Positions 47,794-59,649 of a stretch of 64,000 bases of DNA are shown piece by piece. Each line of letters opens with the position of its first letter. The first letter of the stretch is position 1. The notes below the pieces were generated by a model that had not been told where the DNA came from, made no database searches, and saw only the letters and a list, made by a program, of their open reading frames with translations. A program made the translations under genes and the position numbers. Origin of the DNA: Heterohyrax brucei (taxonomy: Eukaryota > Chordata > Mammalia > Hyracoidea > Procaviidae); NCBI GenBank assembly GCA_028571685.1, contig CM053143.1, forward strand, positions 49,779,208-49,843,207, in the 5' to 3' direction.

Positions 47794-47957
47794 GTCTCAC
47801 CACCAGCTTGGGATTCACTGACCTACACAACCGGTGATCTAGAACTCTGGTCTCTGACTTGCTGACCTGGGTTCCTCAGCTTCCGTGGCCACGTGAGGCT
47901 TGTGCCAGAGCTTGGGACATTCAGCTTCTGTGATTACGTGAGCTGTTTCCTATATTT

Positions 47958-48128
47958 GTTTATCTATCTATCTAATCAATCAATCTATCTATCTATCAAT
48001 CATCTATTTATCTATCATCTATCATCTATCTATCATCTATCTATCATCTATCATCTATCTATCATCTATCTATCAATCATCTATCATCTATCTATCAATC
48101 ATCTATCATCTATCTATCAATCATCTAT
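47958..48128 (+). repeat. (ATCT)n microsatellite with ATCA variants
   Basis: Tetranucleotide array of tatc/tcta units with interspersed atca. Confidence 0.9.
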
Positions 48129-48255
48129 CCTCCCTCCCTCCCTCCCTCCCTCCCTCCCTCCCTCCCTCCCTCCCTCCCTCCCTCCCTCCCTCCCTCCCTC
48201 CCTCCCTCCCTCCCTCCCTCCCTCCCTCCCTCCCTCCCTCCCTCCCTCCCTCCCT
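48129..48255 (+). repeat. Pure (CCCT)n microsatellite, 127 bp
   Basis: About 31 uninterrupted cctc units. The other strand is (AGGG)n and can form G-quadruplexes. Confidence 0.95.
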
Positions 48256-48550
48256 ATCATAAATCTTTCCTTGTACCTACATGTGTTACTGCTTTTGCTT
48301 CCCTAGAAAACCCAGCCTAAGACAACCACCTTGACTCCATGTCTCGAAAAGTTTATTTAGGAGTCATGGAGTTATCAAGTTACACTAGGTCATCACAGCT
48401 TGTCCAGAAGACAATCCTGATTTTAGTACCTGGTGTTTTCATACTCTAACTTCTTTGAGTGAATTCTCTTATTTCACGTTATCTTAATTAAAATTAATAT
48501 CATCACTGAATTTTGAACCAATTCAATGCAATCAATATATTGCATATCTA

Positions 48551-48601
48551 CTAGGGTCGCCATGAGTCAGATCCGACTCGACGGCACTTGGCTGGCTTGG
48601 C
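48551..48601 (+). repeat. Micro-SINE, 51-bp copy
   Basis: ctagggtcgccatgagtcag, atccgactcgacggcacttg, gctggcttggc. No A-tail. Confidence 0.65.
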
Positions 48602-48659
48602 ACTACATGCCAATCGCTGGAAAATTCAAATATGTAAGTAAGCACTCTGTCACATACCA

Positions 48660-48808
48660 AAACCAAGTCAAACTCATTGCCATTGAGTTTTTGACTCTAT
48701 CAAGCAGAGAAGAACTGCCCCACAGACTTTTGAAGAAGCAGCTGGTAGATTCCAACTGCCAACTGGTTAGCAGCTGAGCATTTAACCACTGCACCACCAG
48801 AGTGTCTC
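48660..48808 (-). repeat. AfroSINE
   Basis: aaccaagtcaaactcattgc, cagagaagaactgccccaca, ctggttagcagctgagcatt. Confidence 0.82.
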
Positions 48809-49189
48809 TGTCTCACATAAGGATTATAATTTACAAAAACCTTCTCCGAAGGTATGCATCTTTGATTGCTTATTTTTCCTACACTCTAACAAATTTTAAT
48901 AAACTTTACAATAGGAAAAAAGCTTTGCTTTTGCAACACATTTATAGAAAACTAATAGCATTTCAGAAGAGAGTATGTTCAACAATTCACATTCTTCATT
49001 ACTGAAGTAAACTCAGTGAGACATAAAACTGATTAATTGATTAATCCCTTGTTGTCTTATGAGACCTGGTCAATAGCATTCAATACAACATAAATTCTTA
49101 ACCACTTCTCGGTAGGGTATGTGACTCTGTTCCATGAGTGATTCAGAAACAAGCTGGGAGTTAGCCAACACTGATGCAATTAGATAACC
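48809..49189. other. Unassigned sequence
   Basis: AT-rich, nothing recognised. Confidence 0.5.
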
Positions 49190-49352
49190 CAAAAAGCCCC
49201 CAGTGCCATGGAGTTGATGCCAACTCATGGCAACCCTATGGGACAAAGTAGAACTGCCCCATAGCATTTCCAAGGAGCATCTGGTGGATTTCAACGGCTG
49301 ACCTTCTGGTTAGCAGCTATAGCACTTAAACACTATGCCACCAGGGTTTCCA
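49190..49352 (-). repeat. AfroSINE, full length
   Basis: cccagtgccatggagttgat, gacaaagtagaactgcccca, ttctggttagcagctatagc, ending ccaccagggtttcc. Confidence 0.88.
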
Positions 49353-51138
49353 TGCAATTAGACAGGGTGCTTAAAAAGTCACTAAGCACTTTAAGGTGAC
49401 ATAGATTTCCTAAATGTTAAAAGGCTTCACTTTCGTGTGATATAAAACAGGTGTTTATTAAAGAGACTACAACTAATCCTGCAAGAAATGTTCCTTTAAA
49501 TACAGTAGAAATTACATATTTTTGTAAATCTGTAAAATAGCAAAATGGATCAGTTGAAACACTATAAAATATTTATCAGGTGAAAGATTTAATATTTTCT
49601 ATTTTAGAACAGTTCTTTCAGGCAAAGACAACTCCTAGTGTTTCATTTTTAAGCACATTTCATTTTCATTTATAATCACATAAACCTTGATTTTCATGTA
49701 ATAAAATGCCTCAATAGTAAGTGTCTTCTCTTAAGTTGAGGCATCAACATGCTACAAAAATAAACATATAAAACCCTCTACCCCCAATTTTGGTATCAGT
49801 ATTATAAGCATTGTCTTGTAGCATAGAAAATAACAATAAAGCAGTATGTTACAAATGCTGATTAATTCCTACTCTGGAAACCGTTTATTTAGAGAATATG
49901 CTATTCTCCTAACTTTGAGTTCCACAATCCTGGTAAAATATAATTTAGCAACAAGGAAGTTTTGGCAGGTTTACCTATTCTTCATACAACCACCATATCC
50001 ACAAAAATGCTCCACATATTAGAAAGCTACTTATCCTAAGTAGTGGATCTCCATTAAGGACTTTTCAACTCCCAGTTCTTTGAGGCAACTGAATCTAAAT
50101 ATAATAAAACCATATACAGTGAGATACTTCTAAAAGTGGCCTGCCACTTCTATGCACACACAATGGGTCTCCTGGTCACAGTGGGTTATTCTTTATAGGT
50201 TTCAAAATGCTTGAAACTGCAGTATTATCTGGAAGATAAGAGAATTCCTCATTGAGAATTCAGGTTGGTGGTACTCTAAGCATTTGCACTGACTCCTTTT
50301 GCCTTTCCTGAAGATTTCCAAGAGCACTGCTAGGAAATTATTGCCCAAAATACTGACTGGACTTCCCCTAGCAGTGCAGTAGTGCCACAGCGGAAACACC
50401 CAAGAGTAAAATGTAATTTTGGCTTTACTTGCATAAAATCAGTTTCTTATTAGAATGATAACATTGTTATTATTTATTTATGTTGCTTAAACAGTACTCA
50501 TCAATGTAAGTGTGGATAATATTTAGAGTGAAATTAACCTAAGAAGTACACTCCTGTCCACTAGCTTACAATTTAGTTTGGATACAACATGTCCCAAGAT
50601 ATAGACTACTGATTCTTCTCTCTGCTCCATGGAAATACTTATGAATCTCCTGAGACTTACCACCTACCATCTTTCAATTTCTTTGCTTGCCCATATTAAG
50701 TAAGACATTTTAATGAGCTTATGCTCACAAGTAGCATGTTTTCCTCAACACTCTGAAAAGTCATGCTTTCATATAGAAAGAAGCCACTTAACTAACCACC
50801 TAACAACCCATTTGCCCAGTTCTAAGAAAGATATGTTCTCAGAATAGAGATTTGTCCAGTTTAGGGTTAGCAGGGGAAGACTGGAGAGAAAATGGATTGA
50901 AGAGACCCAAATTTTATAATAAAAGCCCAAATCTTTATAATGGCCTACAGTACCCTATGTATCAGTGCTCTTCAGTTGGACTTTCTGCAGCAGAAGATAT
51001 ATTCTAAATCTGTATTTGTCCACTATGAAAGCCACTGGCCACATGTGGCTCTTTATCACTGGAAATGTAGCTGAGGAAGTCAATTTTAACTTTTATTGCA
51101 TTTTAATTTATTTCAATTTAAAAAGCCATCTGTGGCTA
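49353..51138. other. Unassigned sequence
   Basis: 1.8 kb. Nothing recognised apart from weak similarity between about 46965-47030 and 50440-50500 (tttcttatt.gaatgaca, atttatttatgttgcttaa-like). Confidence 0.5.
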
Positions 51139-51282
51139 AAACACACAAACCCACTGCCATCAAGTCAATTCTGACTTACAGCAACCCTATGTGACAGAGC
51201 AGAACTGTGCCACAGGGTTTCCAAGGAGTGCCTGGTAGACTGGAAATGCTGACCTCTTAACCACTATGTAGTCAGGGTTTCC
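51139..51282 (-). repeat. AfroSINE
   Basis: acacacaaacccactgccat, gacagagcagaactgtgcca, ending gtcagggtttcc; internal deletion at the B-box. Confidence 0.83.
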
Positions 51283-51289
51283 TCATGAT

Positions 51290-51600
51290 CTAGTCTCTTC
51301 TACCTCTCTATCTAATGGCCTGCCACTCTTCTCCTTGCTTTCTCCAGCCATCCCAGCCTGCTCCACGGATACCCCAGGCATGCTGCTGCTGACTGTGCCC
51401 TGTGGCAGAAGCACTCTTCCCTAGATCCACAGATATACATAGACTGATCTTCAGATCACCTTATCATAGAGGCCTTCCTTAACTATGTTCTCTAAGACAG
51501 CACTTCCCTCCCTGTCATTCTCCATTGTCTGCACAATCCTCCATGTTCAACCACAGTGCTTATACTATGTGAAGTGTTTAGTTATTATTCCCCCAACATC
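51290..51600 (+). repeat. L2-type LINE fragment
   Basis: ttctccagccatcccagcct, atagaggccttccttaacta and attctccattgtctgcacaa follow the order of the L2 3' region. Ancient and diverged. Confidence 0.45.
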
Positions 51601-51628
51601 TTGCCCCCAGCTAAATGCTTATAATAAA

Positions 51629-51822
51629 AACCAAAAAACCAAACCAGTTGTCATCAAATCACTCCCAATGCATGTGCTTCAGAGTAGAACTGCACTCCAC
51701 AGCATTTTCATGGCTGTGACCTTTCAAAAGCAAGTTGCCAGGCCTTTCTTCAAAGACATCTTTGAGCCACCAACCTTTCAGTTAGTAGACAAGCACTTCA
51801 CTGTTTGTACCCCCAGGGAATG
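51629..51822 (-). repeat. AfroSINE-related, divergent type
   Basis: aaaccaaaccagttgtcatc, ttcagagtagaactgcactc, aggcctttcttcaaagacat; same variant as at 15684. Confidence 0.62.
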
Positions 51823-52941
51823 CTATGTAAGTAACAGGAGTTGTTTATTTGTTGAGTGAATAATTATTCTTGATTCTGGATTTAAAATTCTATAATTCTA
51901 AGGTTTCGTATAAGAGAAACCTACTGTGTCAATGGTATCATTATCCCTTTCAGCAATCTGTATCAGTAGGACAATGAATGACTACAACAATAGAGCATCT
52001 CCAGACACTGCCCTTCAATTTAGTTTTATCAATAGTTTATTAATGGAGATGGCCTAAGATAGAAGTTTAGTCACATACACCATGCTATCTCCCTACAGTA
52101 AAGAACCAAGAAACCAGGTGGATCAGATACAGATGGAACTGGGAACCCAGAACAGCAAGCAGGGTTTGAGGAATTAGATTGAACACTGAAGAGAAGGAGA
52201 AACTAAATGAAAACAGACAAATGAGGAGTCTTACTGATGGCAGACTCTCTGTTAGCTGGCCCAGTGCAACGTTCCCATCTTCAGACAAAGCCAACAGCAT
52301 TCCTAGGTGAGAAGCATGGGAAAGCAACTTCCTGGAATACCCAGTAGAAGACAGAGATAGCCCTAAACAATTTCTGCGTGCTGTCTTCACTTGCACCCAA
52401 ACCCCTTGTTACCTCACTGCCTACTGAGAGGCCAACTGATGCAGGCAAACCAGGTCTACTCCTATTTGGGTAGCACTCTTGGCCCTATCTCCACAAAACA
52501 CAGTTAGCATCAACCTGAAAAGACTCCATGGTCCCACAAGTGCTGTGTAGGGAACCTGACCACTCAACATTTGTCACCACAAATCAGGTAAAGAATCTGT
52601 TCTCCCACTTCTACTTAATTTGGTAAGCAAAGGAATACGAGCGTAAACACAGGGGACTCACAGGTGGTTGTGACCCACGATACCCACCAGTAATAGAAAA
52701 TCACACCTGGCTGACAGACACTACCAAGTCATACATATACTTGAACAAGAATTAAGACAATACAAAGTAAGAAAGATATTCTAAAGGGAAAGAAAAAAAG
52801 CAAAGCTCTCAACACATCAAAAGAAAACAATCAGCATAAAACAAACAAACATATCATCAGTCAAGAAACATATAACTATAAATTAACACCTTAATGCCTT
52901 GGAGACAGCACACAACAAAAAATCATATGGAGAAACAGGAT

Positions 52942-53103
52942 AAAAACCAAACAATTGCTGTCAAGTCAACTGAGACTCACAGTGACCCTATAAAAAACAG
53001 CAGAACTGCCCTACTAAGTTACCAAGGAGCACCTGTTAGAGTTGAAGTGCAGACCTTTGGGTTAGTCTTCACAGCTCATAATCACTATGTCACCTAGGTT
53101 TCT
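52942..53103 (-). repeat. AfroSINE in the old L1
   Basis: aaaaaccaaacaattgctgt, acagcagaactgccctacta, tttgggttagtcttcacagc. Confidence 0.82.
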
Positions 53104-53200
53104 GATAAAATAGATCAAACAGTGGGTGGATGGGGGTGGAGAAGTGAAGGTGGAAAACCTTCCTGAGGAAGAAATGATAACAAAACTACCTGTTAAGGAA

Positions 53201-53358
53201 TTCACCCTGGTGGCACAGTGGTTACGAGCTCGGCTGGTAACCAAAAGGTCAGCAGTTAAAATCCACCAGGTGCTCCTTGGAAACCCTATGGGACAGTTCT
53301 ACTCTGTCATACTGGGTCACTATGAGTTGGAATCGACTCAATGGCATGCGGTTTGGGG
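53201..53358 (+). repeat. AfroSINE in the old L1
   Basis: accctggtggcacagtggtt head, ggtaaccaaaaggtcagcag, gagttggaatcgactcaatg tail. Confidence 0.87.
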
Positions 53359-54399
53359 ATTTGGGGATATACAAAATTCTCAAAGAGATCAAGGAAAATG
53401 CACACAAATCCTAGAAGAATTCAAGACAATAATACAAGAACAAAACGACAGACAGTTAGAGACCATATAAAATAACTAGAAATCAAAAAAATTAAAAATA
53501 AAATACTAGAAATACATAACTCAATGACAAAAAGCAGAAGCAGAGATGAATCAACAGAAGAAATAATCAGTGAAATACAGGACAAATCCCTTGACATTAA
53601 TTTGAGAAACAATTAGAAAAAAGAATGAAGGAGAATGAAGAAACCTTAAAAGTTACATGGAACATTATCAATAGGAATTCCAAAAAAGGTGGAGGGAAAG
53701 TACAGATAGAACTTTTGAAGATTTCTTGACAGAAAAATTAACTAATATAAAAGAATATTTCCATCCAAGAAGCCCTACAAACCCAATACAAGATAGATCC
53801 CAAAAGAAATTCACCAAAATATATCATAAGCAGGCTTTCTAAAACAAAATAAAAAGACAGCATTCTGACAGCAGCTTGTGAAAAATGAAATATCAGTTAC
53901 AAAGGGGCACAAATAAGACTAAACACTGATTTCTTAGCAGAAACCAAGCAGGTGATAAGGTATGGAATGACATACATAAAACTTGGAAAGAAAATTGCCA
54001 AGCAAGAGTAATATATTCAGCAAAATTGTCTTTCAAATATGTTGGCAAAACTAGGACATTCCCAGATAAACAGAAATTAAAGGAATTTGTAAAAACCAGA
54101 CCAACTTTCCATGAAATATTAAAGAGAACTTTTCAGAAAACCAAAAGTATCAGTCAGCAACCTACGATCAAAACACATGAGACCATCATGTAGATACCAA
54201 CCCAGATAAAGAATTCTCAAAAGCAAAACAAAGCTGCTAAACTGAAAAGGGGGAACCACAGATGTCAATCTGTAAACAATGACAACTTCAAAACAAAAGA
54301 GAACTAAACAATATAGTTTATAGAACTTCCACATGGAGAAGAAGTCAAGACAATATTCAGCTATAAGGATGTTTTAAACTTAGGTAAATTTCAAGTAAC

Positions 54400-54562
54400 C
54401 ACAAAACCAAACTCATGCCATCAAGTTGATTTTGACTCACAGAGACCCTGCAGGACACAGTAAAACTGCCCCATAGAGTTTCCAAGGAGTGCCTGACAGA
54501 TTGGAACTGCCGACCTTTTGATTAGCAGATGTGGCACTTAACCACTACATCAGCAGGGTTTC
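54400..54562 (-). repeat. AfroSINE in the old L1
   Basis: aaaccaaactcatgccatca, gacacagtaaaactgcccca, ttttgattagcagatgtggc. Confidence 0.87.
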
Positions 54563-54987
54563 TAAAATAAAGAAGAAGAAAATATAATCAACAACAAAGA
54601 ATATAAAAAAGAAAATCCATAAGTAAAAAGAACTCAGCATAGAAAATTAAGCAGAAAAATCCATCAACACCACACATCCAAAAATATGTGTAACAAAGTG
54701 CCAGCAGTAAATTCATACCAATCAGTACTTACAATGAATATAAATGATTTAAATGTACTAGTCAAGAGACTGAGGGTAGAAGAATGCACACATACACAAA
54801 ATATTGCCTATAAGAGACACACCTTAGACACAAAGACATGAACAGATTTAAAATTAAAGAATAGAAAAAACACACTGAGCAATCAATAACCAAGGGACAG
54901 CAAGGGTGACAATGATAATCTCTGATAAAATAGACTTTAAATAAAAAATCCATTATAAGAGATAGACAAGGACTTTATATAATGATT

Positions 54988-55033
54988 GCCAGCCAGCCAA
55001 GTGCCATCGAGTCGGATCTGACTCATGGTGGCG
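54988..55033 (-). repeat. Micro-SINE, about 46-bp copy in L1 endonuclease
   Basis: ccagccagccaagtgccatc, gagtcggatctgactcatgg, tggcg. No A-tail. Confidence 0.65.
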
Positions 55034-55382
55034 AATATACCAAGAACACGCAACTATAATAAATACTTATCCACTCAAAAACAGAGCTCCAAAATACACT
55101 AAATTCTAACGAAACTGAAAGAGAAATAGTTCAACAATAATAGTACGAGGCTATAACACACCATGTTCTATCATCGCCAGAATAACTACAAAGGAATTGA
55201 AGACAGACACAGAAGATATAAAAATTACAATCAACCAAGCCGATCTCACAGACATATACAGAACACATCACCCAAAAGTAGATTTGTACACATTCTTTTC
55301 CAAGGTACAAAGATCATTCTCCAAAGTAGATCGTATCTTAGGCCACATAACAAGCCTCCATAAATTCACAAGCATTCAAATA

Positions 55383-56671
55383 CAAGGTCTGACAATTATG
55401 TTTGTGAACTCATCCTGGAAAAAGTGCTACATACCTCATTGTTGAATATCACTATGGTCACTTTCTAAGTACTCCCCTTCAGAAGCTATGTCACCAATGC
55501 CAGTGCCTAGTCCACCCTTCAGAGCAATTCTGGAACTCTTTTTCTGGAATGGCCATCAGAGCTGTTGTCATAGTACCCTTGATGTCCTGAATGTCATCAA
55601 AGTGTCTTCCTTTCAATATTTCCTTTAACTTCAGGTAAATTAAAAAGTCAGTGAGGACCAGATCAGGTGAGGAGGGAGGGTGTTCCAACACAGTTATTTG
55701 TTTACTGGCCAAAAACTCCCTCAGGGATAATGCCACATGAGCTGGTGCACTGTCACGATGCAACAGCTGTGAGTTGTTCGCAAAAAGTTCAGGTCATTTT
55801 TGTCTAACTTTGTCACATAGCCTTTTCAGCACTTCCAAACAGTAAATCTGGCTGTTTCTCCAGCTGCTGCCAATTCATCATGAACAATCCGTTTGATACC
55901 AAAAAAGGTTAACAACATCATTTTGAGCCTTGATTTGGGCTGATGGAACATTTTTGGTGGCGGAGAATTGGCTGACTTCCATAGTGCACTTGGACACTTT
56001 GTTTCAGGGTCCTATTGGTACACCCATGTTTCATCACCAGAGAGATAACATGGTCCAAAACATTGTCTTGCCTCTCCAAAAGGTCTTGTCAAACTTTGAC
56101 TCTCCTTTACTTTTGTTCATCAGTAAGCTGCTGTGGGACCATTTTTCCACACACTTTTCTCATGCTGAGATTTTCAACTAAGATTTTTCCGTTTCCCTAT
56201 TGATGTTTCCTTGGTCTGCTATGATTCTCACAGTCAGCCAATGATTCTGACACATGATTTAAAGATTTTTGCAATGTTTTCATCAGTTCTTTTGTCACTG
56301 GTCACCATGACTTCTCTCCATCAATGACGCTTTCTTTCCTCTCAGAAATCCATCTGTACACTGCCATTTTCTTCATGACATTATCCCCATAAACTTGGAC
56401 TAACATGTCCCTGATTTCACTTCCACTCTTGCTAAGTTTAACAAGAAATTTAAGACTTGTTCATTGCTCTAACTCAAGCTCTGACATTCTTACAATGGTA
56501 CACAAAAACACACAACAATAATGAAAGCCACTCAGTAAGACACTGCTACATGTTGACAAGAACACAGCTGTAAGACACTGATATACCAAGGTTATGAAAC
56601 CTTAGTAAGTTGCTTGTACAGTACTGCCAACATAAGCATGTGGTGGCAAGTTTGTAAACTGTCAGACCTTG
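55383..56671 (-). mobile_element. Full-length mariner DNA transposon
   Basis: 1289 bp, the usual mariner length. Terminal inverted repeats CAAGGTCTGACAATT and AACTGTCAGACCTTG, flanked by TA on both sides (55381-55382, 56672-56673). Inserted in the endonuclease part of the old L1. The transposase reads on the minus strand. Confidence 0.92.
55435..56487 (-). pseudogene. Mariner transposase, decayed
   Basis: Start at 56487 (MSELELEQ), then LVKLSKSGSEIRDMLVQVYG (HTH region), AVYRWISERKESV, LLERQDNVLDHVISL and, in the longest open part (55763-55491), HRDSAPAHVALSLREFLAS, ITVLEHPPSSPDLVLTDF and EFQNCSEGWTRHWHW. The catalytic domain is of the D,D34D type: HRD and the PDL aspartate are visible, but the first aspartate lies in frame-shifted sequence. 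Family length is about 350 codons, matching the 1053-bp span. Several stops and shifts are present, so it is inactive. Confidence 0.88.
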
Positions 56672-56943
56672 TAATATAAAGTATTGTCTCTGATCACCAC
56701 AGTATAAAAACATAAACGTGTTACAGAAAGAACAAGGAAAACAAATATATGAAAACTGACTAATACATTAATTAAACACTATTGGATAAGAGAATAAAAA
56801 TGAAACGTAAAAATTCTTAAAAGCAAATGAGAGTGAAAATACAGCCATGGGACATAGCAAAAGCACTGCTCAGAGGAGAATTTATAGCAATAAATGCACA
56901 CATAAAAAAACAAGCAAGGGACAAAATCAATTACTTAGTCCAA

Positions 56944-57433
56944 TGTTTTAGTTATCTGGTACTGCTCTAACAGAAACACCACACCTGAATGTCTTTAAAA
57001 AGAGGGGTTTTACGTGTCACAGTCCAGTAAGTTACAAGTGCAATTTCAGGGTGTCAGCTCCAGTGGAAGGCCTTCTCTGCTGTCACTGGAGGTAAGTCCT
57101 CGTCATTAATCTTCCTCTAGACTAGAAGCACAGAGACCCAGGTCTTTTCCAAAGGACTCTCTCAGCTCCCAGCATTGCTGCTTGATAGTATGAGGTCCCC
57201 AAATGTCTCTGCTAGGTCGTCTCCCTTATAGTTTAAGAAATGGCCTCAAGGAACAAAACAAATTTACATATTGAATCTTGCTCTACCAACACAACTGCTG
57301 CCCATCCACCCTCATTACTCATTAACATCTTAGAGGCAGGAATTCCAACATGGAGGAACATCACACAATACCAGGAATTAGGGGCCACCCAAACTGCTAG
57401 ACATTTGGGGAGAACACAATTCAATCCATGACA
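56944..57433 (-). mobile_element. Solo LTR, ERVL-MaLR-like, reverse orientation
   Basis: 490 bp from tgttttagttatctggtact to acacaattcaatccatgaca, flanked by TCCAA and CCCAA (56939-56943, 57434-57438). Fossil inserted in the old L1. Confidence 0.8.
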
Positions 57434-58873
57434 CCCAACAACTTGAACACAAAGAAAAAGAGCAGCAAAAGTAGATAATAGCTATTAGAAGAAAGAAATT
57501 TAAAAAAAGGACAGAAATGAATGAAACAGAAGACCAAAAGAATCAACAAGAATATAATGAAGTTGGTTCTTTAAGATCAATAACATTGACAATCATTGGC
57601 CAAAGTGACATACATAAATAACAAGATGCAAGTAAACAAAATAAGAAAAAAGATGAGTGACATTACAACAGAACCAGCTGAGATGAAAAGTTATCAAAAC
57701 AGACTATTTGAAAACCTGTACCCTAGGAAAATTGAAAACCTAGAAGAAATGGACAAATTTCTAGAAACACACTACCAACACAAACAAAAACAGAAGTAGA
57801 AAATCTGAACAGACTCATAACAAGAAGAAATTGATCATAAAAACAACAATGAAGAAAACTCCCAACAACAACAACAAAAAGCCCCAGCTGAGATGGCTTC
57901 ATCTGAGAATTCTACAAAACATTCAGAAAAGAGTTGACACTAATTCTACTCAACCTATTCCAGAACATAGGGATGGAGGGAACACTCCCTAATTTATTTT
58001 GACAAGTGCCATGTTTACATGGGAGAGATGGTATCTCATTGTAATTTTGATTGCTTGCTTCTGCAAAAATGGCACTTTCAAGAAGCTAGAAATAGAAATA
58101 TCTTATGATCCAGCAATCCCACTCCCAGGTTTTATATTCTAAAGACGCAAGAGCAGTGAAACCTGTAGACACATGCACATCTAGTTTATTGCAGCACTAT
58201 TCACAAAAGCAAAAAGAGTGAAACAACCAAGCGTCCATCAACAAATGAGCTGATAAACAAAATGTGGTACATATATACAACGGAACACTACTAGACTATA
58301 AAAAAAATGATGAGTCCATGAAACATAATGTGGATGAACCTGGAGGACATTATGCTGAGTAAAATAACTCAGTATAACAAAAAGATAAATATTGTATTGT
58401 CTCTGTATTATAAAAAGTCAAGGATACACAACCAACGTCATAAACCATTATGTGTATAAATTTTTCAATCAAAAATTAACTTAAGTTTTAAACTTTCACC
58501 TAAAGCATGCGTGCACGCACACACACAAACAATAGTAAAAAAAAGAAAAGCAGGATAGCTTTACACAAAGAAAGCACAGTTCTTTGATCACTACCAGGGA
58601 TCACAGTGAAGGCAGGTGGTGGTGGTGAATCACTTTCTAGGTAGTAGATACATGTTACCTTTAGCGATGGGAAAGGCAACTCCAAATGTGAGTTAAGTCA
58701 CACAATTTGCCCAGGTAATAAAGACACAAAGAAGTACATGAGCAGAGGGGACAACTTCAGTAAATGCTGTAACACATACAATTTGCAACAATAGTAAAAG
58801 CAACCAAAAAGATGTATGTGGTTATATAGGTAAATATGGATACATGTGTGCATAAGAAGGCTTATGCAAGTAA

Positions 58874-58933
58874 GCCAGAGCCAAGCCAAGTGCTGTTGAG
58901 TCAGATCCGCCCCTAGGGTGGCCATGAGTGGGA
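58874..58933 (-). repeat. Micro-SINE, 60-bp copy with perfect TSD
   Basis: gccagagccaagccaagtgc..cccctagggtggccatgagt. Flanked exactly by TATGCAAGTAA (58863-58873, 58934-58944). No A-tail. Confidence 0.75.
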
Positions 58934-59649
58934 TATGCAAGTAAATGCATGTATATATGTAGGTGTATCTGTAAGCATATATGTATATATATATATGTTT
59001 GTGTGTTCCATATATATCCACATGTGTAACAAAACACAGGGCACAGTTACAGAGACTTCTAAGATATACACAAACAACTCATGAGATTAGTTTACTGGTT
59101 AAAAGCTTGGCACCACAATCTCGACAACTCAGTTATCTGGCATAACGTAGTTCATAAAGATGATGTTCTACATTCTAGTTTGGTGACTTATATCTGGGGT
59201 CTTAAAGGTTTGTGAGAGGCAATTTAAGATACAATTATTAGTCTCTGCTCATGTGGAGCAAAAGAAAATGAAAAAAATCAAAGGCTCAAAGATGAAATTA
59301 GCTGATGGTCTTAATAGCCCACAGGAACCATAGCCTCTTCTAACCCGCAACCAGAAAAACTACTCAGTGCTCAGTTATCACTACCAACCATTATGACCAA
59401 GGACACAATTGAATATCCTGGATAGAATGAAAGAAAAATGTAGAACAAAATTCAAATTCTTAAGAAAAAAAAACAAGGCGAAACCTGTAGTAGACCACTC
59501 TATCTCATACCAGAGTGCTCTAGTATAGGTTGGTATTTTTTTTAGGAATTTGAGTCTCATGTAGCACCACAAGATGTACCCCTGAACTTGGAAGGCTCTC
59601 AAAATACTAACGGGAAAAGCTATGTCTTCAAAGTACAGTCTACCTTAAT

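Larger units (their letters stand above)
47416..48324 (+). mobile_element. ERVL-type LTR (MLT2-like), expanded by internal repeats
   Basis: A 909-bp fossil LTR, TGTGGTGGTCAGGATTATG to CCTAAGACA, with perfect 5-bp flanks ACCAC (47411-47415, 48325-48329). It holds three 47-bp repeats and long tetranucleotide arrays. Confidence 0.72.

Noticed and set aside
47958-48255. CRISPR-like or satellite-centromere array
   Set aside because: Simple tetranucleotide repeats without spacers, inside an LTR of a mammalian genome.
47893-48306. 137-codon ORF on the plus strand
   Set aside because: It is a translation of the ATCT and CCCT microsatellites.
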